Positions 42,077 through 50,157 of a stretch of 64,000 bases of DNA are shown one piece after another. Position 1 is the first letter of the stretch, and each line of letters opens with the position of its first letter. Source of the DNA: Methylobacterium sp. J-090 (GTDB lineage Bacteria > Pseudomonadota > Alphaproteobacteria > Rhizobiales > Beijerinckiaceae); assembly GCF_022829345.1 (NCBI RefSeq), contig NZ_JAKSXV010000089.1, positions 62,001 through 126,000 on the forward strand, read 5' to 3'. The translations under genes and the position numbers were made by a program. The notes beneath the pieces were generated by a model. The model ran no database searches. It had not been told where the DNA came from and saw nothing but the letters and a program-made list of their open reading frames with translations.

Positions 42077-42121
42077 TCCCGAATTCAAGTAATCCCGATA
42101 TCAGGTGGTCCCGATAGTCGG
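42074..42121 (+). repeat. Three 16-bp tandem repeats starting at the EF-hand gene stop codon
   Basis: Units TGATCCCGAATTCAAG (beginning with the stop codon TGA), TAATCCCGATATCAGG and TGGTCCCGATAGTCGG follow one another exactly at 42074, 42090 and 42106. Confidence 0.85.
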
Positions 42122-42191
42122 GCCCCGGCCCGAAGACCTTTCCCCGAAGGACCGGCCGAGGCGCCGCGTCCGCAGCAAACAAGGAATCGCC

Positions 42192-42464
42192 ATGAAGCTC
42201 ACAGGTCTCATCGCCGGCGCGGCCGCGACCCTGCTCGTCGCGGGCGCGACGCAGGCACTTCCCATGACCGCCGCCGGAATTGGATTGGACGCACCGGTCG
42301 TCCAGGTTCGCGGAGGATGCGGCTTCGGTGCCCACCGTGGCGTGTTCGGCGGCTGTCGCCTGAACCGCGGGCCGCGTGGCGCGATCCGCGGCGCCCTCAC
42401 CGGCGCCCCCCGTGGCTGCCCGCCCGGGCTCTACCGCGGCCCGGCAGGTCGCTGTCGCCGCTGA
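42192..42464 (+). CDS. Second small secreted GCG_CRPN-like protein
   Basis: A 90-residue protein. A signal peptide (MKLTGLIAGAAATLLVAGATQA) is followed by a GCG_CRPN-like motif GGCGFGAHRGVFGGCRLN and a basic Gly/Arg/Pro-rich end with Cys pairs (RGCPPGLYRGPAGRCRR). It is a paralogue of the protein at 41279, separated from it by the EF-hand gene. Same orientation and spacing suggest related expression. No function is known. Confidence 0.78.
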   Translation: MKLTGLIAGAAATLLVAGATQALPMTAAGIGLDAPVVQVRGGCGFGAHRGVFGGCRLNRGPRGAIRGALTGAPRGCPPGLYRGPAGRCRR

Positions 42465-42927
42465 CCGTGCCCTTTCGCAGGTGCACCGGCCGGGGTTCCC
42501 CGCGTCCGTGCGCCTCGCGCGGCGCGCGGGGCGATGAGCCCCGGGGCTCGCGCACCCTGAATCTGGGCTGATATGGCGCTTGACGCCCGCGCGCCGCAGT
42601 ATTCGGCAGCATTTGCCCGGCGAGCACCATCGTCGCGGGCTTCCGCCGCAACCCCCGGAAAATCCGGGCAGCAATCGAGAGCGCCGCCATCATTTCGGCT
42701 TGACGGGCGATCTTGGACATCGATCGCGTGGGGAGGCGCAGATCCTGCGCGTCACTTCGCGGCCTGCCGTCATGCGCGTCCATACCCGCGGAATCTTCCT
42801 CGGAATCGAGTGTCAGGAGCAAGCCTCAGCCTGAGCGACTGCAGACATCTGTTGATATATCCTATGAATACGAATATTTAATCAGCGAATAAACTCCATT
42901 TTCATTGTTTAAAGCCACAGTCAGCCT
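42465..42927. other. 463-bp intergenic region with candidate promoter
   Basis: No credible gene. The last 90 bases are strikingly AT-rich and contain a sigma-70-like promoter at 42852-42880: TTGATA, 17 bases, TATTTA. This would drive the diguanylate cyclase gene starting at 42928. Confidence 0.5.
42852..42880 (+). promoter_or_regulatory. Candidate sigma-70-type promoter of the GGDEF gene
   Basis: TTGATA (42852-42857) and TATTTA (42875-42880) are separated by 17 bases in an AT-rich patch about 50 bases before the start codon. Confidence 0.4.
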
Positions 42928-44160
42928 ATGATCTGGCTCAGCTCCCTCATGATTATTATCGGTATAGCGTTGCTGGCCGCATCGCTGAAGCCGATCTCAG
43001 ACATCCTCACGCTGGTACGCGAGGGGCGATTGCATCGTATGTGGCGTGTCCTCAGCTCGCTCATCATTCTCTTCATGGTGGGCTATGCAGCTTTTGGTAT
43101 CCTGGGTTTGTCCAGTACCGTCGTCAGAATTGCCGATATCATCGTCTCTACCATCTTGCTCGCCGGCGGGGCCTTCGTCCTCATCGTCGCCCAACTTTCC
43201 GCGTCCACGACGCGCGACATCGTCCGCATCGCGAAACTGGAAAGCGACGTGATCCGGGATCCGCTGACCGGCGCCTTCAATCGCCGGTATCTCGACGAGA
43301 TGATCGGAGCCGAGGTGGCATTTGCAAGGCGGACGGAGCGGTCGCTGTCCGCCCTGCTCATCGACCTCGATCACTTCAAGCACGTCAACGACACGTATGG
43401 TCATCCGGTCGGCGACCTCGTTCTCAAGCACGTCGCCGGCCTGCTCCTCCAGTCTTGCCGAACCTCCGACAGGGTCGTGCGGTACGGGGGCGAGGAATTC
43501 CTGGTGGTCGCACTCGACAGTGATCTCGACGACGTGACGACGCTCGGCGAACGCCTGCTCCACAAGATTGCCGATGGCTCCATCGCTCTGCCGGACAATA
43601 CGCAGTTGAAGGTCACCGCCAGCATCGGCGCCGCCTGCTTGAGAAAGGACACCGATCAGGACAACTTCATCGCGCGCGCCGATGAAGCGCTCTATGCCGC
43701 CAAGCAAGGCGGTCGAAATCGTCTCTGCACTTTCCCTCCGGTCGCAAGCCAGGTCGTTGCGAAGCCGGTACACGGGGCGATGCCCGCCGAACTCTGCCTT
43801 GCACAGGCGATTTGTAGGAAGATCCCGCTTCCGCCCCCCGGGCAGGCCCTGGGAAGGTCCGCGTCCAGGCTGTCGATGGAGCGGAGGCCTACGACTGCCT
43901 GGGTGGTCTCGCGACGGTTTGCTTCCGGCAGAATGGTCGATGAAGCTGACGATGGACAATTCGGCTTCGTCCAGGTTTTCTACCCGGGATGCGGAGCGAT
44001 CCCGTTGATCCCGATGCCGAGCCTCTCGGGACCACGGAGGGAGGCCCCGGGCCTGTACGGTGGGGGATCGGCTAAGAGCCGTGGGGCCACGAGGCGGCGG
44101 CAGAGGGCGACCAGGGCGATCTCCGCCTCGATCCGCGCGAGCGGTGCACCCATGCAGTAA
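42928..44160 (+). CDS. Membrane-bound diguanylate cyclase (GGDEF) with atypical C-terminal tail
   Basis: A 410-residue frame. Three helices (about 5 to 95) precede a GGDEF domain (about 105 to 275): RDPLTGAFNRRYLDEMI, LIDLDHFKHVNDTYGHPVGD, active-site YGGEEF, and DEALYAAKQGGRNR. An RxxD inhibitory site (RTSD) lies five residues before GGEEF, so synthesis of c-di-GMP with product inhibition is expected. After residue 275 the Arg/Pro/Ser-rich tail (about 135 residues) has no domain character and its last 181 bp run antisense to the P450 gene. The true stop may have been lost. Confidence 0.85.
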   Translation: MIWLSSLMIIIGIALLAASLKPISDILTLVREGRLHRMWRVLSSLIILFMVGYAAFGILGLSSTVVRIADIIVSTILLAGGAFVLIVAQLSASTTRDIVRIAKLESDVIRDPLTGAFNRRYLDEMIGAEVAFARRTERSLSALLIDLDHFKHVNDTYGHPVGDLVLKHVAGLLLQSCRTSDRVVRYGGEEFLVVALDSDLDDVTTLGERLLHKIADGSIALPDNTQLKVTASIGAACLRKDTDQDNFIARADEALYAAKQGGRNRLCTFPPVASQVVAKPVHGAMPAELCLAQAICRKIPLPPPGQALGRSASRLSMERRPTTAWVVSRRFASGRMVDEADDGQFGFVQVFYPGCGAIPLIPMPSLSGPRREAPGLYGGGSAKSRGATRRRQRATRAISASIRASGAPMQ

Positions 44161-45233
44161 TGAAGCCCGCCGCCAAAACCGAAATGCTGGTTGTCCTCCC
44201 GATCCGGGTCGAAACGGTCCGGATCGTCGAAGCGGGCCGGGTCGCGGTTCGCGGCGGCGAAGAGCAGGATGACCGGCGCGCCCTTCGGAATGATCCGTCC
44301 CGCGACCGCGATGGTCCCGAGGGCTTTGCAGGTCCGAAAATGCACGGGCGGCTCGTAGCGGAGCAGCTCTTCGATCACCCGCGGCGCCCGCTCCGGATCG
44401 GCGCGCAGGCGCTCCAACTCTTGCGGATGGCGCAGCAGGGTGAGCATGCCGTTGGTGATCAGGTTCACGGTGGTCTCGTGGCCCGCCACCAGCAGCAGGA
44501 TCGCCGTCGAGATGAGGTCGAAATCACCCATCACGGCCTTGCCGTCGGGGCCCGGCGCGGCCAGCGCGCTGAGCATGTCGGCGGTGGGGCGTCGACGCTT
44601 CTCGCGGATCAGGGCGCGCATGTAGCCGGAGATCGCGTCGAAGGCCGCCACCGTCCGGTGCCGGCTGGCCTCGTCGTGGCGGGCATCGGGCTCCAGGGCG
44701 GTGGCAAGCTGCGTCGCCCAGGCCTGGAACCGCGGCTCGTCGGCCTCCGGCACGCCGAGCAGGTCGCAGATCACCGAGACCGGGAGCGGGTAGGACAGGT
44801 CCTCGACGAGGCAGACTTCGTCACGCCCCCGGCAGGCGTCGATGAGGGCGTCCACGTCCCGCACGACGCGCTGCCGCAGCGCCTCTACCCGCGCCACCGA
44901 GAACGCGCGCATCACGGCGTGGCGCAGGGTGTCGTGGTCGGGGGGATCGCGGAAGATCAGGGGGCGGTGCGCGGTGGCGATCCGGTCCTTGATGGGGTTG
45001 AGAAACCAATCCTTGAGCGGGTTGCCCGTGCGCGGGCGGTGGGAGGGCGGCAGATCCTCGGAGCTGAGGCGCGGATCGAAGATCAGGCTGCGGATCGCCG
45101 CGTGGCTGCTCACCACGACGCTGCCGTCGCGCTGGGGCGCGACCGGGTTCTCGCGAAGCCGCGCGTAGATCGGATAGGGATCCGCCCGATTGGCGGGGTC
45201 CAGGACCTCGGAAAACAGCGTGTCCTCAGCCAT
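43980..45233 (-). CDS. Cytochrome P450
   Basis: A 417-residue P450. I-helix AGHETTVNLITNGML is near residue 250, the K-helix ExxR is in VIEELLRYEPPVHFR, and the heme-binding loop FGFGGGLHYCMGAPLAR has the proximal Cys at residue 360. The soluble bacterial class needs a ferredoxin and reductase, both of which are encoded just upstream. The start at 45233 overlaps the reductase gene by eight bases. The substrate is unknown. Linkage to a glycosyltransferase suggests hydroxylation followed by glycosylation of a lipid or terpenoid (inference). Confidence 0.93.
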   Translation of the reverse strand: MAEDTLFSEVLDPANRADPYPIYARLRENPVAPQRDGSVVVSSHAAIRSLIFDPRLSSEDLPPSHRPRTGNPLKDWFLNPIKDRIATAHRPLIFRDPPDHDTLRHAVMRAFSVARVEALRQRVVRDVDALIDACRGRDEVCLVEDLSYPLPVSVICDLLGVPEADEPRFQAWATQLATALEPDARHDEASRHRTVAAFDAISGYMRALIREKRRRPTADMLSALAAPGPDGKAVMGDFDLISTAILLLVAGHETTVNLITNGMLTLLRHPQELERLRADPERAPRVIEELLRYEPPVHFRTCKALGTIAVAGRIIPKGAPVILLFAAANRDPARFDDPDRFDPDREDNQHFGFGGGLHYCMGAPLARIEAEIALVALCRRLVAPRLLADPPPYRPGASLRGPERLGIGINGIAPHPG

Positions 45234-46542
45234 GGTGGGCCTCGATGGGGGTGGGAGCGGCACGCGGTGGCGGGAAGCCCGGCGCCATGGCGAGGAAGCC
45301 GCCCTGGTCGCTCGCATCGCGGATCGGCGGGAACGCTTGGCCGGCCGCGACCGCCTCGGCATAGGCGGGGAGCCAGCGCGCCTGATCGAACGAGACGGCG
45401 GCGATGCTGCGTCCGGCGCGGCCATAGACGGCGAGGAAGCGCCGCGATGCGCGCGAGCCCTGGACGATCGCGACCGCGTCGGCGCCCGCGCTCAGGCCGA
45501 CGGCCTTGATGTTGATCCCGAACTGGCTCGACCAGAAGGCCGGCAGATGGTGATAGGCCTGCTGGTCCTCGGAAGGCGCCAGCATGTTGCGCGCGGCGTG
45601 CGCAGCCTGCGCGACGGCGTTCCCCCAATGCTCCACCGACATCAGCCGGCCGCCGTAGAGGGGATTGGGCCAGCGCGCGACGTCCCCGGCGGCGTAGATG
45701 TCCGGGCACGGCGTCCCATCGGCGCCGAGCACCCGGCAGGTGCCGTCGCAGGTCACGCCGCCGGCATCGGCCATCAGGCCTGCGCCCGAGAGCCAATCCG
45801 TGGCGCGCGTCGCGCCGAGGGCCACGATCACGAGATCGGCCTCGACCGCGCGCCCGTCCGCCAGATGGGCGCGAGCGACCCGGCCCGCGGCGTCGCCCGC
45901 GAAGCGGAGCACCTGTGCGCCGGCATGAAAGGTTACGCCGGCATCCCGCAGGCAATCGGCGATCACGCCGCCGACCCAGGTGCCGAGCGAGCGGGCGAGC
46001 GGCGTCGGATTGGGATCGACCAGCGTGACGGGCAGTCCGAGATCGCGGCAGCAGGAGGCCGCCTCGCAGCCGATCAGGCCGGCGCCGACGATGAGGACGC
46101 GGGCAGGCCCTTCGGCCAAAGCGGTCCGCAGCCGGGCCGCATCCTCCCGGCCGCGCAGGGTGAAGATCCCGTCAAGCCCGCCACCCGAGGCGGCGGGCCA
46201 GGGCCGCGCCTGCGCGCCGGTGGCGACGAGCAGCCGCTCGTAGGCGAGCACCGACCCGTCCGCGAGGCGGATCGCCTTCGCGTCCCGGTCGAGGGCGACC
46301 GCCGCATGGCCCAGCCGCCACTGCGCATCGAGGGCGGCGCGTTCCGGCAGCACGGTGGCATCCGGTGCCAGTTCGCCGGACAGGACGTGCTTCGACAGGG
46401 GCGGCCGGTCGTAGGGGCGATGCGGTTCGTCGCCGACGAGGGTGAGCCGGCCGGCATAGCCGTGGCGGCGCAGGGCCTCCGCGCCCCGAAGACCGGCGAG
46501 CGACGCGCCGACGACGACGATGCCGGCCTCCGCGGCGCTCAC
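45226..46542 (-). CDS. FAD-dependent ferredoxin reductase
   Basis: A 438-residue protein. The FAD-binding GIVVVGASLAGLRGAEALRRHGYAG is at the N-terminus, an NAD-binding ARVLIVGAGLIGCEAASCCRDLG near 150, and the second FAD motif PCPDIYAAGDVARWPN near 285. These are the features of putidaredoxin reductase-like enzymes. The GTG start overlaps the ferredoxin stop. It would pass electrons from NAD(P)H to the ferredoxin encoded upstream and on to the P450. Confidence 0.92.
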   Translation of the reverse strand: MSAAEAGIVVVGASLAGLRGAEALRRHGYAGRLTLVGDEPHRPYDRPPLSKHVLSGELAPDATVLPERAALDAQWRLGHAAVALDRDAKAIRLADGSVLAYERLLVATGAQARPWPAASGGGLDGIFTLRGREDAARLRTALAEGPARVLIVGAGLIGCEAASCCRDLGLPVTLVDPNPTPLARSLGTWVGGVIADCLRDAGVTFHAGAQVLRFAGDAAGRVARAHLADGRAVEADLVIVALGATRATDWLSGAGLMADAGGVTCDGTCRVLGADGTPCPDIYAAGDVARWPNPLYGGRLMSVEHWGNAVAQAAHAARNMLAPSEDQQAYHHLPAFWSSQFGINIKAVGLSAGADAVAIVQGSRASRRFLAVYGRAGRSIAAVSFDQARWLPAYAEAVAAGQAFPPIRDASDQGGFLAMAPGFPPPRAAPTPIEAHHG

Positions 46543-46787
46543 GGCGTGTCTCCGCGATCCGCCTGGAGGCTGATGGCGCGGACCGGGCAGGCCTGGACGG
46601 CCCGCTCGATCTCACCTCGTCGTGCGCGCGGCGGAGCGGGGTCGTAGAACAGGATCTCGTGGCCCCGCACCTCGAAGGCGCCCGGCGCCGCGTAGCAGCA
46701 CTGGGCGTAGCCCTGGCACCGGTTGAGGTCGACCACGACGCGAAGCGGCGCGGCCTCGCCTGGAGCGGACGCGATGGGGTCGGTCAT
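46539..46787 (-). CDS. Ferredoxin partner of the P450
   Basis: An 82-residue small ferredoxin of the Fer4_13/[3Fe-4S] type: VVVDLNRCQGYAQCCYAAPGAFEV followed by ERAVQACPVRAISL. The first cluster half reads C-x5-CC and the last ligand is in ACPVRAI. Such ferredoxins serve actinobacterial and alphaproteobacterial P450s. Its stop overlaps the reductase start, and a small membrane protein gene lies 19 bases upstream. Confidence 0.9.
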   Translation of the reverse strand: MTDPIASAPGEAAPLRVVVDLNRCQGYAQCCYAAPGAFEVRGHEILFYDPAPPRARRGEIERAVQACPVRAISLQADRGDTP

Positions 46788-46806
46788 GGCGATACCTCGC
46801 TGACGG

Positions 46807-47010
46807 TCAGAGGCCGAGGAACGGTTCGGACGGATCGTCCGCCCGTGGGATCAGTTTGGCGACCGACCCCAGGGGCAGGCCGGTGACGGCAGCGAGGACG
46901 AGCGTGGCCGCGAACGCGATCGGCCCGGACGTTCGCCAGCCCTCGTGGTCCCGGTTCGCCGTCTCTCCGGCCAGGGCTCCGGCACGGCCGAGGATCGGGA
47001 TGGCGGTCAT
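46807..47010 (-). CDS. Small single-helix protein in the P450/glycosyltransferase operon
   Basis: A 67-residue protein. Its ATG overlaps the glycosyltransferase stop (ATGA), which argues for a genuine translated gene. One hydrophobic segment (IAFAATLVLAAVTGLPLGSVAKL) follows a polar N-terminus. I recognise no family. It could anchor or organise the electron-transfer and glycosylation enzymes at the membrane (inference). Confidence 0.6.
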   Translation of the reverse strand: MTAIPILGRAGALAGETANRDHEGWRTSGPIAFAATLVLAAVTGLPLGSVAKLIPRADDPSEPFLGL

Positions 47011-48296
47011 GCGGCGATCCCCCGGAGGCTCGAGCGGGTGCGAACCGCCTCGTCGATGCCCGCGAGCACCGCCGACCCGGCGTCCAGCCCCGCGAAGGCG
47101 CGCGCCAGGGATGCGGCCCGCGCGCGGTAGCGGGGTTGGGCCAGCACCGTCTCGATCGCCTCGCGCAGCGCCGGGATCGCCGGTGCGTTGGTCGCCAGAT
47201 TAAGTCCGGCGCCCGACCAGCCGATGCGGGCGCCGATCTCCGCCTTGTCCTCGGTCAGCCCGGCCGAGACGATCGGCACGCCGGCCGCGAGGGCCTGCGA
47301 GACGCTGCCGTATCCGCCGTTCGTGACGAGGAGGGACACCTCCGGCAGCATCGCGTCGAAGGGCAGGAACGGCGCCACCCGGGCATTCGCCGGAAGAGGT
47401 CCGCGCAAGGCCTCGACGGGGCGCCCGCCCGTGGTCGCCACCACGAGCAGGTCGTCGCGCTCCGCCAGGGCCGCGAGGGTCGGCTCGACCAGTTCGCCGA
47501 AATCGGCATTCGCGAGGGTGCCCTGCGTGACCAGGACGACGGGCTTGGCCCGGTCGCGCGCCTGCCACCAGTCGGGAAGCGCCACCGCGGCGCTCAGCGC
47601 CGGCAGCAGGCCGACGAAGCGCAGGTTGGGCGGCAGCGTCCCGAAATCGTACTCGAAGTCCGGCACGGTCGGCTGGAGGAACAGGTCCGGCAGCACGGCG
47701 ATGGAGTGCGGCAGCGAGGCCGGCAGGGGCGGCAGGCCGAGGCGCGCCAGTTGCGCGTCGGCATGGGCGCGCACGGGATCGACGAAGGCGGCGTCCATCC
47801 CGGCCTTCAGGACCGCGTAATGGGCCCGCTCCGCGTCCGTTCGGGCCGGCGGCAGGCCGAGGCCGACCGGCGCGTCGTCCGGCCGGTCGAGGAACAGGAA
47901 GCTGACGTTGAGGACGATGATCGGAGGACGTGGCTCGGAGGCGAGCAGCATCGGCAGCACGCCGAGGAACAGGCTGCCGGCGACGATCACGTCGGGACGC
48001 TCGGCCGCGACGAGGCGGCGCAGGGCCTCGGCCTGGACCGGAATCGGGTCGATGAAGCGGCGCGCGAACTCGCGCCGGTAGCGCTCGGGGCCGGCCGGCA
48101 GGTCGGTCTCGCGGTACGCGGCGGCATCGCCGTCGTCGTAGGGTGAGAAGCGCAGGCCCGCCGCCTCGACCTTTTCGCGGAACCGCTCGGCGGTGGTCAT
48201 GACGACGCCGTCTCCCCGGGCGGCGAGACACCGGCCCAGGCTGAGAAGCGGATTGATGTGCCCGGTCAGGGCCGTGGCGGCGATCAGCACCTTCAT
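47007..48296 (-). CDS. UDP-glucosyltransferase-like (MGT family, GT1) glycosyltransferase
   Basis: About 429 residues. The N-terminus MKVLIAATALTGHINPLLSLGRCLAARGDGV is the acceptor-domain start of GT1 enzymes. VLVTQGTLANADFGELVEPTL and FLPFDAMLPEVSLLVTNGGYGSVSQALAAGVPIVSAGLTEDKAE form the nucleotide-sugar-binding half. It resembles macrolide and carotenoid (CrtX-like) glucosyltransferases. The start at 48296 is used. As first gene of the P450 operon it probably glycosylates the same compound that the P450 oxidises. Confidence 0.88.
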   Translation of the reverse strand: MKVLIAATALTGHINPLLSLGRCLAARGDGVVMTTAERFREKVEAAGLRFSPYDDGDAAAYRETDLPAGPERYRREFARRFIDPIPVQAEALRRLVAAERPDVIVAGSLFLGVLPMLLASEPRPPIIVLNVSFLFLDRPDDAPVGLGLPPARTDAERAHYAVLKAGMDAAFVDPVRAHADAQLARLGLPPLPASLPHSIAVLPDLFLQPTVPDFEYDFGTLPPNLRFVGLLPALSAAVALPDWWQARDRAKPVVLVTQGTLANADFGELVEPTLAALAERDDLLVVATTGGRPVEALRGPLPANARVAPFLPFDAMLPEVSLLVTNGGYGSVSQALAAGVPIVSAGLTEDKAEIGARIGWSGAGLNLATNAPAIPALREAIETVLAQPRYRARAASLARAFAGLDAGSAVLAGIDEAVRTRSSLRGIAA

Positions 48297-48411
48297 GGCG
48301 GCGCGTCCTCGATGAATCGGTTGCGATGCTGAGACCATCGCTGACGCGCACGTCCGGGTTACGGGCGGGCGACCGGACGGGTGCGCTGGCGCACGGGGGT
48401 TCCCGGCTCGA

Positions 48412-50157
48412 TCATGGCCGCAGCGGTCCGCCGCCCTCGGTCCAGGCGCGCAGACGCCCCTGCGCGAGGGCCTCCTTGGTGTGGCGGTAGCCGATCTCCG
48501 CGATGGCCTCGAAGCTCGACCAGGCCCGCAGGTCGATGCCGGCCAGCGGCGGCTTGAGCAGGGCGGTGGCGTGACCGACCGCCATCATCGATTGCGCATC
48601 GCCCGACACGGTCGCGGCCCGCAACAGCAGGGGCGCGATGCCCGGCATGGCGTCGGGCGCGCCGAGCATCCGCCGGATCAGGCGTCCGCGCCAGGAGCGC
48701 GTCGGCATCTCGCCGAAGGCGCGGTCGCTGCCGACGTCGATGGCGAGCACCGGTCCCCGCTCCAGGCCCGCCATCACGTCGGCCGGCAGGTTGTTCATCA
48801 TGCCCCCATCCACCAGGACGCCCTCCTCGGTGCAGACCGGCGGGAGCAGGCCCGGGATCGCGATGCTGGCGCGGAGCGCTCCCGGCAGGTCGCCGGTGCG
48901 GTGGACCATCGCGGTGCCGGTCGTCAGGTTGGAGGAGACGCAGAGGAAGGGAAGCCAGAGATCCTCGATCCGGGCACCGCCGAACCACGCGGCGAGACCC
49001 GCATCGACCTTCGCCCCACGGGTCAGCGCGTGGTAGGGCAGCGTGTAGTCGTTGAGGGGATTGTGGCCGACGAAGAAGTCGACGGTCCGTGCGCGGATGC
49101 GGTCGATGCCGAGACCCATGGCGAGGCTGGCCGCGACCACCGCGCCCATGCTGGTGCCGCCGACGAAGTCGGGGGCGTAGCCGGCCTCCGCCAGGGCCTG
49201 CAGCACGCCGAGATGGGCGAGGCCGCGCGCGCCGCCGCCGCCGAGGACGAGGCCCCGGGCCGTGCCGCTCGCGAGGCGCGCCAGCCGGCCGAGATCGCCC
49301 GCGTTGCCGGCCCGGACCGGGATGCGCAGGGCGGCGGGCAAGGCGGCGACACCCGGGTGAAGGGGGCGGGGCAGAACCGCATCCGCGTCCTGCGGGACGG
49401 CGAGATCCATCCGGATCCAGTCCGATCGCAGGCTCCCGAGCCAGGCGGCGGCACCGTGGCGCGGCGGCCGGCCGGGCTCGGCGAGCAGCAGGACGTGGTC
49501 CGCATGGCGCAGGCAGAGCCGGCACCACGGGCAACCGACCTCGTGGGCCACGAAGATCGTGCGGGCGTGGCGGGTCTCGTAGTCGTGGAACCAGGTCTCG
49601 TCCGCGCCGTCCGGCCAGCGTGTCAGGCAGCCGGTGCGGCCCGGCAGGGTGGCGTCGAGGGCCGCCGCCAGGGCGTCCCCGAACGCCGCCGCATCGAGCC
49701 CTTCCGTGACGGCGAGCACGGCGAAGCTGCGCGGCCTGTGGCGCACCGCCTCTCCGAACTGGGTGGCACGCATGCGCTCGGTGAGCCGTCGCGCGAAGTA
49801 CAGCAGCATCCGGGGATGATGCGCGACCACATCCTCGAAATCCGCGCGGCTCAGCCGCAGCAGACTGGAATCCCGCAGGGCCGTGGCCGTGGCCGATCGG
49901 GGGGCCGGCGACAGCAGCGCCATCTCGCCGAAACTCTCGGGCGGCCGCAGCCGGGCGATCCGGCGCGGCGTGGCCGCGTGATCTTCGGTCGAGATCCCGA
50001 TGGCGCCGGAGACCAGGGTGTAGAGCGCGTCCCCGGCCTCGCCCTGCGCGAACAGCGTGTTTCCCCCGGCCACCGCCACCGAGACCATGCGGGCCCGCAC
50101 CGCGGCGGCGGCCTCCGGGTCCAGGCCGGCGAGGAACGGGATCTCCGGCCCGGTCAT
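48412..50157 (-). CDS. Patatin-like phospholipase with N-terminal cyclic-nucleotide-binding domain
   Basis: A 581-residue protein. A cNMP-binding beta-roll at 10 to 125 (GNTLFAQGEAGDALYTLVSGAIG, FGEMALL, RSATATA) and a middle domain with clustered Cys/His near 195 to 225 precede a patatin domain (about 302 to 500): GGGGARG at 306, nucleophile Ser336 in GGTSMG and Asp450 in VDGG. The order matches NTE/RssA-like lysophospholipases gated by cyclic nucleotides. The start overlaps the DUF3095 stop (ATGA), so the two proteins are likely partners. Confidence 0.92.
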   Translation of the reverse strand: MTGPEIPFLAGLDPEAAAAVRARMVSVAVAGGNTLFAQGEAGDALYTLVSGAIGISTEDHAATPRRIARLRPPESFGEMALLSPAPRSATATALRDSSLLRLSRADFEDVVAHHPRMLLYFARRLTERMRATQFGEAVRHRPRSFAVLAVTEGLDAAAFGDALAAALDATLPGRTGCLTRWPDGADETWFHDYETRHARTIFVAHEVGCPWCRLCLRHADHVLLLAEPGRPPRHGAAAWLGSLRSDWIRMDLAVPQDADAVLPRPLHPGVAALPAALRIPVRAGNAGDLGRLARLASGTARGLVLGGGGARGLAHLGVLQALAEAGYAPDFVGGTSMGAVVAASLAMGLGIDRIRARTVDFFVGHNPLNDYTLPYHALTRGAKVDAGLAAWFGGARIEDLWLPFLCVSSNLTTGTAMVHRTGDLPGALRASIAIPGLLPPVCTEEGVLVDGGMMNNLPADVMAGLERGPVLAIDVGSDRAFGEMPTRSWRGRLIRRMLGAPDAMPGIAPLLLRAATVSGDAQSMMAVGHATALLKPPLAGIDLRAWSSFEAIAEIGYRHTKEALAQGRLRAWTEGGGPLRP

